The notes beneath the pieces are model-generated. The model saw only the letters and a program-made list of their open reading frames with translations. It searched no databases and was not told the DNA's origin. DNA of 35,026 nt from Elusimicrobiota bacterium (GTDB taxonomy: Bacteria > CAYTYR01 > UBA6262), in contig PMCA01000035.1 of the NCBI GenBank assembly GCA_003153935.1, positions 1-35,026 of the forward strand, given 5' to 3'. Shown here piece after piece: positions 1 through 7,975 of this stretch; position 1 is the stretch's first letter, and each line of letters opens with the position of its first letter. A program made the position numbers and the translations under genes.

Positions 1-48
1 TTCGAAAAGTAAATGTCTCGGCGAAATCAACCACTCAACACTTTACCT

Positions 49-672
49 TCAAAATCCCTTTTCCTTTAAGAACTTAGTAGTTATATATGAGCTGTTGCGA
101 AATTTATCGATCAGTAAATTCATGGTGCTTTTTACCAGCTGGTCATATTCAATATTGACCAGGGCCCCGACTTTCTTGAATCCCAGCGTTGTTTCCTTTA
201 TGGTAAGAGGTATCAACGATACCGTAAAGCCTGTCTGCGTTACTGCTAATACGGTGAGACTGATACCGTCAATAGCGACCGACCCCTTGGGAACCAGATA
301 TTTTAGATTACTGCGGTCAACTTTGATCTCAGCAGTGAATAAGTCAGTTTGTTTGGTGATTTTGGCTATCTTCGCCGCCTCATCCACATGGCCGCTGACA
401 AAATGTCCTCCTACGCTATCGCCGATCTTCAACGCCCGTTCCAGGTTCACCCGGTCATTGGCCTTGAGTTTACCCAGGTTAGTTGCCCTTCTGGTCTCGG
501 CCATGGTATCGAAGTAAAAAATATTCCCCGCCGACCGTTTAACGGTCAGGCATACCCCGTTGATGGCTATGCTCTCGCCTACCACCGGATCAGTGAATCC
601 GGCTTCCACGGCGATCATTTTCGGCGACACCGATCTGACCTTGCCAAGCTTCTGAATTATACCGGTAAACAT
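49..672 (-). CDS. ribE: Riboflavin synthase, alpha chain
   Basis: Catalyses the last step of riboflavin synthesis, dismutation of two 6,7-dimethyl-8-ribityllumazine molecules, in the cytoplasm. The 207-residue protein begins with the family hallmark MFTGIIQ and has two tandem lumazine-binding half-repeats. The first half carries GVCLTV and VSGHVD (about residues 40-95); the second carries GISLTV (about residue 135). Length matches the usual 200-220 residues. The ATG at 672 directly abuts the ribD stop, so the two are co-transcribed and probably translationally coupled behind the FMN riboswitch at 1809-1944. The C-terminus is somewhat extended and basic or hydrophobic. The next rib gene (ribBA or ribH in many genomes) would lie outside the window. 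Some databases call this gene ribC or ribE depending on species. Confidence 0.96.
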   Translation of the reverse strand: MFTGIIQKLGKVRSVSPKMIAVEAGFTDPVVGESIAINGVCLTVKRSAGNIFYFDTMAETRRATNLGKLKANDRVNLERALKIGDSVGGHFVSGHVDEAAKIAKITKQTDLFTAEIKVDRSNLKYLVPKGSVAIDGISLTVLAVTQTGFTVSLIPLTIKETTLGFKKVGALVNIEYDQLVKSTMNLLIDKFRNSSYITTKFLKEKGF

Positions 673-1733
673 TATATTTCACCTTCCATTACCACATTAT
701 CTTCCAGGGTTGTGAACTTAACCCTGGTAAACTTTAAGGCGTCCTTGATCCTTTTGACGCCATTGCCGGCTACCGGCGTTACTGCCTGTCTCCCGCCGAT
801 GATCAGGGGAGCTATGATGGCTACTATTTTATCAACCAATCCGGCTTCTATGAAACCGGCGTGGGTCTGCCCGCCGCCTTCTACCAATATCCTGGCTAGT
901 CCGCGGCCGGCCAGCCGGCGCATTAATTCATGCAAGTCTTTAACCTGCCAAACCTCAACGCCCATCTTCATCAGCTTTTTAGCCTTAGAAGTATCCGCGC
1001 CCTTACCGCAAACGATGATGGTCTTGGCTTCATTATTAAGTATTTTCGCCTTTATGGGTATTTGCAGTCTACTGTCCATGACTATCCTGGTTGGGTTCTT
1101 AGCGGCTTTGAGCAGCCTTACCGTCAAACGCGGATCGTCCTTTAATACAGTGTTTATGCCAACAACAACCGCGTCCACCTGATTGCGCAATTTATGCGCA
1201 AACTTAAGGGATAGTTGATTAGATATCCATTTTGAGTCGCCGGTTTTTGTGGCAAGCTTGCCGTCGGCACTCATGGCCCATTTGCATATGACATAGGGCC
1301 TGTTCCGGGTAATATAGTGCAGGTAATCCCGGTTCAATGCTTTGGCTTCCTGCTCCATGTATCCCTGATAAACTTTTAACCCGTTCTTCCGTAGCTTGAC
1401 GATGCCTTTACCTGCCACCAGCGGATTCGGGTCAGACATGGCGGTATACACCTTCTTTATGCCGGCGGCGATAATAGCTTTGGTGCAGGGAGGCGTTTTG
1501 CCATAATGATCGCAGGGTTCCAGGCTTACATACAGGTCAGCGCCCCGCGCTCTCCCGCCGGCAGAGGCGATGGCGTTAACCTCAGCGTGTAAGCCTCCGA
1601 AGTATTGGTGATAGCCTTCGCCGACTATCCTGCCTCCTCTGACCAGTACCGCGCCCACCATGGGATTGGGGAATACTTTTCCTACTCCCTTCTTAGCCAG
1701 TATTAAGGCGCGTTTCATGTATTTAATATTCAT
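672..1733 (-). CDS. ribD: Bifunctional riboflavin deaminase/reductase RibD
   Basis: Carries out steps two and three of riboflavin synthesis: deamination of the pyrimidinone and NADPH-dependent reduction of the ribose side chain. The N-terminal deaminase domain (about residues 1-145) shows the zinc site H49-A-E51 and the PCDHYGKTPPC loop with C74 and C83. The C-terminal reductase domain (about 146-353) starts near YVICKWAMSADGK and contains the VEGGGQ motif near residue 285. The 353-residue length is normal for the fused enzyme. The ATG at 1733 is preceded by AGGTGG eight bases upstream, directly after the terminator U-tract. This supports the first Met rather than the internal Met6. It is the first gene behind the FMN riboswitch and should be off when FMN is plentiful. 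Confidence 0.96.
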   Translation of the reverse strand: MNIKYMKRALILAKKGVGKVFPNPMVGAVLVRGGRIVGEGYHQYFGGLHAEVNAIASAGGRARGADLYVSLEPCDHYGKTPPCTKAIIAAGIKKVYTAMSDPNPLVAGKGIVKLRKNGLKVYQGYMEQEAKALNRDYLHYITRNRPYVICKWAMSADGKLATKTGDSKWISNQLSLKFAHKLRNQVDAVVVGINTVLKDDPRLTVRLLKAAKNPTRIVMDSRLQIPIKAKILNNEAKTIIVCGKGADTSKAKKLMKMGVEVWQVKDLHELMRRLAGRGLARILVEGGGQTHAGFIEAGLVDKIVAIIAPLIIGGRQAVTPVAGNGVKRIKDALKFTRVKFTTLEDNVVMEGEI

Positions 1734-1748
1734 ACCTGTCCACCTAAT

Positions 1749-1778
1749 AAAAAACCCCGAAGAATTGATTCTTCAGGG
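1749..1778 (-). terminator. Riboswitch-controlled intrinsic terminator upstream of ribD
   Basis: On the transcribed strand a 10-bp stem (arms 1769-1778 and 1755-1764, one G-U pair) closes a four-base loop and is followed by six U (1754-1749). The 5' arm together with flanking bases (1770-1781) is perfectly complementary over 12 bases to the 5' end of the aptamer (1932-1943). Terminator and antiterminator are therefore mutually exclusive. The ribD ribosome binding site lies just after the U-tract, so the switch most likely acts on transcription. Confidence 0.93.
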
Positions 1779-1808
1779 TAAATGATCCAACAGCTTCAAT
1801 AAAAAAAA

Positions 1809-1944
1809 GCTTCTTTCATCCGGACTGTCAGAGACTTGCGCCTCTTTGCCGTCGGCCCCTGAATTTCACAGGATCTGGTCCGATTTACATCGGACCTCGT
1901 GGGCTGTAACCACCGGTTAAGGAGTTTCACCTTACCCTGAAGAC
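1809..1944 (-). ncRNA. FMN riboswitch (RFN element) aptamer
   Basis: The reverse complement shows the ordered RFN core: a UCUUCAGGG 5' strand, GGUGAAACUCC, ACCGGUGGU, AGCCCACGAG, a variable hairpin built from GGUCCGAU/AUCGGACC, GUGAAAUUCAG, GGGCCGACGG, then CAGUCCGGAUGAAAGAAG at the 3' side. These conserved blocks and their spacing are diagnostic for the family. It sits between a promoter whose predicted transcription start (about 1944) coincides with the aptamer 5' end and an intrinsic terminator before ribD. The family is known to bind FMN and repress downstream riboflavin genes. That this copy works by termination follows from the alternative pairing seen in the sequence. Confidence 0.97.
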
Positions 1945-1950
1945 AAAACT

Positions 1951-1979
1951 AGTATATCATGAAAACCTACTAAAGTCAA
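1951..1979 (-). promoter_or_regulatory. Sigma-70-type promoter of the rib operon
   Basis: On the minus strand a -35 TTGACT (1974-1979) and a -10 TATACT (1951-1956) are separated by exactly 17 bases. Both boxes match five of six consensus positions. Transcription would start near 1944, giving an RNA whose 5' end is the aptamer P1 strand. The promoter lies between the kinase stop codon at 1987 and the riboswitch. Confidence 0.87.
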
Positions 1980-1986
1980 CTATTTT

Positions 1987-2961
1987 CTATTTTGTGATGT
2001 TCATCTGGACATAGACGGTGATGCCGACGCCGAGCAGGATGACTATGCCCAGGATCAGGTATAATATCCATAAAGGTATGCCGAATTCCAGCTTAAAGGA
2101 GAATTTGGCTGGCTTGGTCTTCTGGGCCAGGGTCATGGCATTTTCCAGATCATACTTCAGGGATGTGACATCCTGATAACGGTCCTTGGGATTAGGCGCC
2201 AGGGCCTTTAGTATGATCCGTTCGATAGCGGGAGGGATCTGGGGATTGAGCACGCTGGGGCTGATGAAGTTCTGGGTGATTTGCGCGCCAATAATCTCAT
2301 CCAGCGAGCCGTTAAAAGGCAGTTTGCCTGTGAACATGTGGTACATTAAGACGCCCAGCGAATAGATATCACTACGGTAATCGTTGACCGAATGATCCCT
2401 GACCTTTTCCGGCGCCAGGTAAGCCGGAGTGCCTCCCACCGCTACCAGGGACGCCCAAACCTCTCCTTGCAGGCCTTCGGAAAAAGAAATACCGAAATCC
2501 GTTAATTTTACCTGCTTATCTTGGGAAATTATTATGTTCGAGGGCTTTATATCGTGATGGATCACCGTCTTTTGTCTCAGGTATTCCAGGGCGTCGCACA
2601 TTTGCATAGTGTAATTTACGGCGTCCTCACTAGTTAAACGGCGGTTTTTCTCGATCAGGTACTGCAGTGACGGACCATCCACATATTCCATGACTACGTA
2701 AGGGAAAGAACGCTCGTGTTTGGGGATAATGACTTTGACAATATTAGGATGGTCAAGCAAGACCCCTATCTTCTCCGCCTGTTGAAAACGCTGCAGCGAT
2801 GATAACTCTTTATCAAACCCGGGCAGCGGCACTTTTATCGCCACTACTTCCTTGGTCCCCACTACTTCCGCCCGGTAAATAGCGCCCATGGCTCCCTTAG
2901 CTACGATCTTGGTGATCTCGTAGACATCATCTATTACCACGCCTGGTTTGAGTTTGATCAT
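1987..2961 (-). CDS. Membrane-anchored PknB-like Ser/Thr protein kinase
   Basis: A Hanks-type eukaryotic-like kinase of 324 residues. The domain (about residues 14-275) contains a glycine-rich loop AKGAMGAIY (21-29), VAIK lysine K43, the C-helix glutamate about E63, catalytic HHDIKPSN (135-142; D137, N142), DFG (155-157) and APE (183-185). The usual HRD is HHD here. After the kinase domain comes a short basic linker, one transmembrane segment (about 297-317), and only a handful of residues beyond it, so there is no PASTA or other extracellular sensor. The kinase should therefore face the cytoplasm. It is the last gene of the long operon, 15 bases after the metallophosphoesterase. The phosphoesterase is not of the PPM type usually paired with such kinases, so a kinase-phosphatase pairing is not implied. 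Substrates are unknown. Confidence 0.93.
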   Translation of the reverse strand: MIKLKPGVVIDDVYEITKIVAKGAMGAIYRAEVVGTKEVVAIKVPLPGFDKELSSLQRFQQAEKIGVLLDHPNIVKVIIPKHERSFPYVVMEYVDGPSLQYLIEKNRRLTSEDAVNYTMQMCDALEYLRQKTVIHHDIKPSNIIISQDKQVKLTDFGISFSEGLQGEVWASLVAVGGTPAYLAPEKVRDHSVNDYRSDIYSLGVLMYHMFTGKLPFNGSLDEIIGAQITQNFISPSVLNPQIPPAIERIILKALAPNPKDRYQDVTSLKYDLENAMTLAQKTKPAKFSFKLEFGIPLWILYLILGIVILLGVGITVYVQMNITK

Positions 2962-2976
2962 GGTTTGTTCCCGTTC

Positions 2977-3717
2977 TTACCTTCCTTCAGAAAGTCTGGA
3001 TATCAGAGGTTCCGGTAGGCCCGCTTTTTTCATCTCTTCCTGTATTATACCAATATTGTACTCTTTGCGCATCAATTTAAATTTTAAAGTTCCAGTGTCA
3101 AATACGCCGAAGCTGGCGCGCTTATCCCCGTCCCGTGGCTGTCCGACTGATCCGGGGTTAATGATCTGCGCCGTGGTCCGGTCCAGGGCTAACTCTTCAC
3201 CCTCGGCGATAGTCCGGCTGTTCAACTTATTAGTTTCCTTCTCCCGGTAGAAAAACAACGGTAAATGGGTATGTCCGACAAAACAGATGTTCGCTTTCAG
3301 GTCTTCCAGGTTTTTCTCAAATGTATCCACATCCAGTAGGTACTCATCCAACGGGTCTCGCGGACTGCCGTGCACCAGCTGGTAAAATTCCGTGTGTATA
3401 TTATATTCCAGGGCGTTGAGAAAAACCTTATGCTCCGGCTTCAATACCGTTCTGGTCCAGAGTATGGCCTGCCTGGCTTCCTCATTAAAAGACTCCACGT
3501 CTTCCAGTTCAACCGCCGCCCAGTCATGGTTGCCGGCGATGACTCTGACCACAGGTAACTGTTTGATCAGTTCCAGGCATTCATTGGGAAAGGGCCCGTA
3601 ACCTACCGTATCTCCCAGTACCAGATACCCGTCTACCTGTTCACCCTGTAGCACCCCCAGGCATTCCTGTAGAGCCGGTAAATTTGAATGAATGTCGGCC
3701 AAAATGCCTAGTTTCAT
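2977..3717 (-). CDS. YfcE-like metallophosphoesterase
   Basis: A calcineurin-like phosphoesterase of 246 residues. Metal-binding motifs appear in order: DIHSN near the start (D-x-H), GDTVGYGP (GD), AGNHDW (GNHD), LVHGSP and VGHTHLP (GHTH). The late INPGSVGQPRDGD block is typical of this family. I place the start at the ATG at 3717 (MKLGILADIH), which overlaps the upstream TagA-family stop as ATGA. A longer open frame reaches 3822, but that extra stretch has no family similarity and sits inside the neighbouring gene. The family includes cyclic-nucleotide phosphodiesterases and nucleases of uncertain substrate, so the reaction cannot be specified. It is coupled to the glycosyltransferase upstream and the kinase downstream. 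Confidence 0.9.
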   Translation of the reverse strand: MKLGILADIHSNLPALQECLGVLQGEQVDGYLVLGDTVGYGPFPNECLELIKQLPVVRVIAGNHDWAAVELEDVESFNEEARQAILWTRTVLKPEHKVFLNALEYNIHTEFYQLVHGSPRDPLDEYLLDVDTFEKNLEDLKANICFVGHTHLPLFFYREKETNKLNSRTIAEGEELALDRTTAQIINPGSVGQPRDGDKRASFGVFDTGTLKFKLMRKEYNIGIIQEEMKKAGLPEPLISRLSEGR

Positions 3718-4457
3718 GATCCCTTTCCGAACCATTTCTGGCGGTAAACTTGGGCGATAAAAACCGGCAGTAAAATTATTCTTTTTATCCGCCAGGGTTC
3801 CAGCAACAGGCGCCAGAACCATTCCAATCCGATCTTTTGCATAGCCACCGGGGCTCTTTTTATTTTGCCGCTGATCACGTCAAAACTGCCGCCGATACCG
3901 ATAACCACGTGCACACCCAAAGCCGTCAGGTTAGTATTTATCCATTTCTCCTGGAAAGGCACGTTCAGCCCGACGAACAGTATATCAGGAGTAGCCTTCC
4001 TGACCGCAGCTATTACCTCTGTTTCGGTTATCACGTCGAAATAGCCGTGATGCGTGCCGGCTATCTTTAATCCCGGGTACTTTTCCCTTAAATTAACGGC
4101 CGCTTTTTCCGCTACGCCGGGTTTGGCACCCAGTAAATAAAAAGAGTAACCCTTTCTCGAGCTGATATCCGCCAGGCGGTACAGCAGGTCAATCCCCGCC
4201 ACCCTTTCCTTTAATTTATGCCCCAGGATCCGGGCGGCCCACAGCAAGCCGATGCTATCGGGAACAACCAGGCTGGCGTTATCAAAAACCGATTTCAGCT
4301 TATCATCTTTTTGCGCGCTATACAGCATTAAGGCATTGGCGGTGATCACCTGGTGGGCCTGGCGTACGGCCAACAGATTCTCGATCCTGGCCAGGGCTTC
4401 AGCCATTCCCAGGTTGTCAATGTGAAAATCAAGGACTCTAATATCCGTCGCTGACAT
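3714..4457 (-). CDS. WecG/TagA/CpsF family glycosyltransferase
   Basis: A 247-residue protein of the GT26 family, which transfers a sugar such as N-acetylmannosamine or its uronic acid to a polyprenyl-diphosphate-linked acceptor at the inner membrane face. Family marks include ITANALML near the start, VVPDSIGLLWAARILG (about residues 84-99, with the conserved aspartate), ERVAGIDLL, the FVGLNVPFQEKWI block, IGIGGSFDVISGKIKRAP, and a basic, aromatic C-terminal segment (LEWFWRLLLEPWR) likely to contact the membrane. Two bases separate it from the smc stop upstream, and it overlaps the phosphoesterase by four bases. It could act on the lipid-linked sugar made by the WecA/MraY-type enzyme at the other end of the window; that link is inference. 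Confidence 0.92.
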   Translation of the reverse strand: MSATDIRVLDFHIDNLGMAEALARIENLLAVRQAHQVITANALMLYSAQKDDKLKSVFDNASLVVPDSIGLLWAARILGHKLKERVAGIDLLYRLADISSRKGYSFYLLGAKPGVAEKAAVNLREKYPGLKIAGTHHGYFDVITETEVIAAVRKATPDILFVGLNVPFQEKWINTNLTALGVHVVIGIGGSFDVISGKIKRAPVAMQKIGLEWFWRLLLEPWRIKRIILLPVFIAQVYRQKWFGKGS

Positions 4458-4459
4458 AA

Positions 4460-7400
4460 TTAAGCAGGTACGGCGTTCTTGAATTTAACCGAAACGAGCT
4501 TGGATACGCCGAATTCCTCCATGGTAACCCCGTACAAGACATCGGCCATTTCCATGGTTTTCTTGTTATGGGTAATAATAATAAACTGGGTACGGCCCGA
4601 AAATTCCTTTAACATGCGTATAAAACGATTCAGGTTGGAATCGTCCAAAGGCGCGTCAATTTCGTCCAGGACGCAGAACGGACTGGGTTTGACCAGAAAA
4701 ATGGCGAACAGGATCGCGATGGCGGTAAGCGCCTTTTCCCCTCCCGACAACAGGGTGATATTGGTTAGCTTCTTACCCGGCGGCTGCACATTGATATCTA
4801 TCCCGGTCTCCAGCAGGTCATCCGGATTGGTCAGCACCAGCTCGGCCTCACCTCCCTCGAACAACTGGCGGAATAAGTTGGTAAAATTGGCCTGGACCTG
4901 TGTAAAGGTTTTCTCAAAATATTCCTTGGTAGTCTGGTTGATCTTAGTTATAACCTTATGTATGTCTTCTTGCGCCCGGGTCATATCCTCCTGCTGCTTT
5001 AACAGGAAGTTATACCTCTCCTGCAGTTGTTCATATTCGTCGATAGCTACCAGGTTCACCGGCCCGAGCGATTCGATCTTCTTTTTAACGCGGCCGATCT
5101 CTTCTTCATCCGGTACTGCCAGTTCCGCCGGCATGGTTTCCTGGCTGATCTCCATATTATATTTTTCTCTTAATAGGCTGCTGACCTGTTCCAACTGGGT
5201 ATTTACCTGGGTGTACTTGATCTCCTGCTCGTGTTTCTGCTCCTGCAAACTGTCGGCTTCATGGCGCCAGGAATCAATCTTGGCTTCCTGCGCTCTGACA
5301 TTAATGATCTGTTCCTGTTTGCGCACCCTCAATTTCTCCAAAGTACTGTCAGCTTCCTTCTTCTCCGCCAGCAATTTATTTATATTTTCTTCCACTTCGC
5401 CTTTTATCCGGTCCAGGTCACCCAGCTGTTTCTCCATTTCGTTATGCTCGTTTATGACCTTGGCTATCTCCGCTTCCAGGTCGGCCTGGTTCTGGGCGAA
5501 ACGGTTGTTCAGGACCTCGTAATTATCCTTCTTTTCCCGACCGGCGGCCAGTTCTACTTTCAGGGTGGTTAATTCGTCCTGCAGTACGGCCAGGCGGCTG
5601 TTAATATCCACCAATTCGCGTTCTTTCAGGGCTAAACCCTCCTTGGCCCTGGCGGCTTCCTGTTCCCGTCCCGCCTGTTCCCGGACCAGATTGTCGAGCT
5701 CTCCCTGGCGGCCGGATAATTGCCGGCTCAGTTCCAGTTCTTCCTGTTGCAGGGTACCTGTTTCTGTTTGCAGTTCGCGTAGCTTGACATTGGCCTGCTC
5801 ATTATCCTTTTGCATGGAACCCAGCTCCAGCAGCATATTCTGTATATTGCCGCTGTAAGCCTGCAGTTGTTCATCCAGCCCGGTGATGACACCGCTTAAT
5901 GATCCCCGGTTGGCCTGCAGTTCGGTGACTTGCAGATTAAGCCGGTCGCTCTCTTCCTGCAAGTGTTTGATCTGGATCTCCCGGCCCAGCAGTCCACTGT
6001 CTGTCTTGCCGCTTATCGTTATTATCCCGTCTGCGGTCAGGATCTCTCCGGCCAAAGTTACAACCTTCCCGGCAATGCCGCCGGTCAGTAATTGCCGGGC
6101 AGCATTGAGGTCCTGGGCCACGGCTACCTCACCCAGGAAATAGTCGATCATCTTCCGGTAACGCTCGTCGCATTTTATATAACTGCTTAATTTGGTCTGC
6201 GGATCTATCTTACGGTTATCCAGACCGCGGATCTCGCTCAGATTTACCAGGGTGACGCGGGACAGATTATTGGCTTTAATATCCGGTATCAGTCGGTCAA
6301 TGGTTTCTTTATCGTTACAGATCAGGTATTGCAGTTTCTCCGCCAGGGCGATCTCTACCAGCGGCGCGTATTCCTCACGGGTAACTTCGATGATCTCCGG
6401 CAAGGAGCCGAGAACGCCGGCCGGTCTGTTGGTCAAAATTTGCTTAACCCCTTCTTCATAACCGGCAAAAGTGCTCTTTAACTGGATCAATGAAGAAAGC
6501 AAAGAGCTCTTTAAATTAAATTCATTCTTGGTGGTCTCCAGGTTTTTCTCCACACCGGAAAGTTGCTGTTGCTTTTCCTGCTTGGCGCCTGTTAGTTTGG
6601 TTTGTTCCTGGAGTAGTTGATTATAACTCTCGGTTTTCCCCTGACACTGGGCGTTTAATTGTTCTATTCTGGTCTCCAACCCTTTGATCTGACCGTTAAG
6701 GGCGTTATTCTGGTTGGCTAATTTTTCGCTCAGTATTTGCGCGTTCTTCTGCTCCGCAGTCAGGCTGGTAAGACTGTTATTGCCTTGGGCGATCTTGTTC
6801 AATAGGTCGATATATACGGCTTTCTCTTCTTCCAGTTCTTTGGCCCGGGCCCCAGTCTCGTTAATAATCTCCGACTGGCGGCCGCTTTTCTGGTTAAAAG
6901 CTTTCTCCAGCTCCCCGATCCGGACCTGCAGCGCCTCTTTCTCTTCTTTGATGTTCTTTTGCTCCAACTGGAGTGACTTCAGTTTCTCTTCCAGCTCCCA
7001 TTTCTCCTTGGCCACGTCTTCCAGTTTCTTTTCCAGTTCCTTTTTTCTTTCCTCTGAGCCGAAGATCTTATCCTCCAACCGGGCGATGCCTGAATCGATG
7101 CCGAAAGCCTTTTGCTGGGCCGCGACGATCTGTTCATCAAGCGAAGTCAGCTCCAGTTTTATCTCCGCTATGCGGCTCTCGCAGGTAGCTATCTCGGCGT
7201 TGATCTTCTCCGTGCCCTGGCCGTAATGCAGCTCCAGTGAATTAAACTGTTCGGCCTGCTGGCGGAGCTGGTTCCAATTATATGAATAACTGTTAAGTTC
7301 CAGGGTTTTCAGCTCTTGCTGGTGTTTCTGGTATTGCCGAGCTTTACGCGCCTGGTAGTCCAGCGAGCCAATGCGCGTTTTCACTTCGCTGATCACGTCG

Positions 7401-7975
7401 CCCAGGCGCAGGAGGTTCTGCGCGGTTTGCTCCAGTTTATGCAGGGCTTCGTTCTTCCTGACCTTGTATTTCATCACGCCAGCGGCTTCCTCGAACAAAA
7501 ACCGGCGGTCTTCCGGCTTGGAATTCAGGATCATTTCGATCTGCTTGTTTTCTAGGGTGGAATAGGCATCGGTTCCCACGCCTGTGTCCATGAACAGCTC
7601 GGATATATCTTTATGCCGGCACGGTACCTTGTTCAGTAAATATTCACTCTCGCCGCTGCGGAACAGGCGCCTGGTCACGGTGATCTCGCTAAAGTCCACC
7701 GGTAAAGTATTCTGCGAATTATCCAGGGTCAGCGATACTTCCGCCATGCCCAGCGCCTGGCGACTGCGTGAACCGTTAAATATAACATCTTCCATTTTTT
7801 GTCCGCGAAGCTGTTTGGCGCTCTGCTCGCCCAGCACCCAGCGGATGGAATCGGAAACATTCGTCTTGCCGCAGCCGTTCGGCCCGACTACCGCGGTCAC
7901 GCCCGGTTCAAAAAGCAATTCGGCTTTTTCGGCAAAACTTTTGAAGCCAAATACTTCCAGCTTTTTGAAATACAT
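4460..7975 (-). CDS. smc: Chromosome partition protein SMC
   Basis: The core ATPase of the SMC-ScpAB condensin complex. The 1171-residue length is standard. The N-terminal head has Walker A GPNGCGKT (31-38). Then come a long heptad coiled coil (about 165-500), a hinge domain (about 500-670, including FAGYEEGVKQIL and the AGKVVTLAGEILTADG segment), a second coiled coil, and a C-terminal head with the ABC signature LSGGE (1076-1080) and Walker B ending in D1104-E1105, followed by the D-loop. The start MYFKKLEVFGFKSF is the canonical one and shares a base with the etfA stop (TAATG), implying coupling. In many Gram-positive genomes smc directly follows rnc and precedes ftsY; here four metabolic or signalling genes separate rnc and smc, and ftsY is absent downstream. 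Confidence 0.98.
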   Translation of the reverse strand: MYFKKLEVFGFKSFAEKAELLFEPGVTAVVGPNGCGKTNVSDSIRWVLGEQSAKQLRGQKMEDVIFNGSRSRQALGMAEVSLTLDNSQNTLPVDFSEITVTRRLFRSGESEYLLNKVPCRHKDISELFMDTGVGTDAYSTLENKQIEMILNSKPEDRRFLFEEAAGVMKYKVRKNEALHKLEQTAQNLLRLGDVISEVKTRIGSLDYQARKARQYQKHQQELKTLELNSYSYNWNQLRQQAEQFNSLELHYGQGTEKINAEIATCESRIAEIKLELTSLDEQIVAAQQKAFGIDSGIARLEDKIFGSEERKKELEKKLEDVAKEKWELEEKLKSLQLEQKNIKEEKEALQVRIGELEKAFNQKSGRQSEIINETGARAKELEEEKAVYIDLLNKIAQGNNSLTSLTAEQKNAQILSEKLANQNNALNGQIKGLETRIEQLNAQCQGKTESYNQLLQEQTKLTGAKQEKQQQLSGVEKNLETTKNEFNLKSSLLSSLIQLKSTFAGYEEGVKQILTNRPAGVLGSLPEIIEVTREEYAPLVEIALAEKLQYLICNDKETIDRLIPDIKANNLSRVTLVNLSEIRGLDNRKIDPQTKLSSYIKCDERYRKMIDYFLGEVAVAQDLNAARQLLTGGIAGKVVTLAGEILTADGIITISGKTDSGLLGREIQIKHLQEESDRLNLQVTELQANRGSLSGVITGLDEQLQAYSGNIQNMLLELGSMQKDNEQANVKLRELQTETGTLQQEELELSRQLSGRQGELDNLVREQAGREQEAARAKEGLALKERELVDINSRLAVLQDELTTLKVELAAGREKKDNYEVLNNRFAQNQADLEAEIAKVINEHNEMEKQLGDLDRIKGEVEENINKLLAEKKEADSTLEKLRVRKQEQIINVRAQEAKIDSWRHEADSLQEQKHEQEIKYTQVNTQLEQVSSLLREKYNMEISQETMPAELAVPDEEEIGRVKKKIESLGPVNLVAIDEYEQLQERYNFLLKQQEDMTRAQEDIHKVITKINQTTKEYFEKTFTQVQANFTNLFRQLFEGGEAELVLTNPDDLLETGIDINVQPPGKKLTNITLLSGGEKALTAIAILFAIFLVKPSPFCVLDEIDAPLDDSNLNRFIRMLKEFSGRTQFIIITHNKKTMEMADVLYGVTMEEFGVSKLVSVKFKNAVPA

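Noticed and set aside
1-48. Start of another rib gene downstream of ribE.
   Set aside because: There is no ATG, and the only open GTG frame (about 11 codons to the window edge) does not resemble RibBA or RibH. Too little sequence to support a gene.
349-1182. A 277-codon open frame on the plus strand across ribE and ribD.
   Set aside because: It is antisense to two well-conserved genes, shows no domain pattern, and has no ribosome binding site or promoter. It is a shadow of codon usage on the other strand.
3718-3822. An N-terminal extension of the metallophosphoesterase to 3822.
   Set aside because: The extra 35 codons lie inside the TagA-family gene and resemble no phosphoesterase. The ATG at 3717 overlaps the upstream stop as ATGA and gives the canonical N-terminus.
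4479-5522. A 347-codon plus-strand frame, and several more, opposite smc.
   Set aside because: The translations are serine/leucine-rich reverse readings of a coiled-coil gene. No plausible start signals or motifs.
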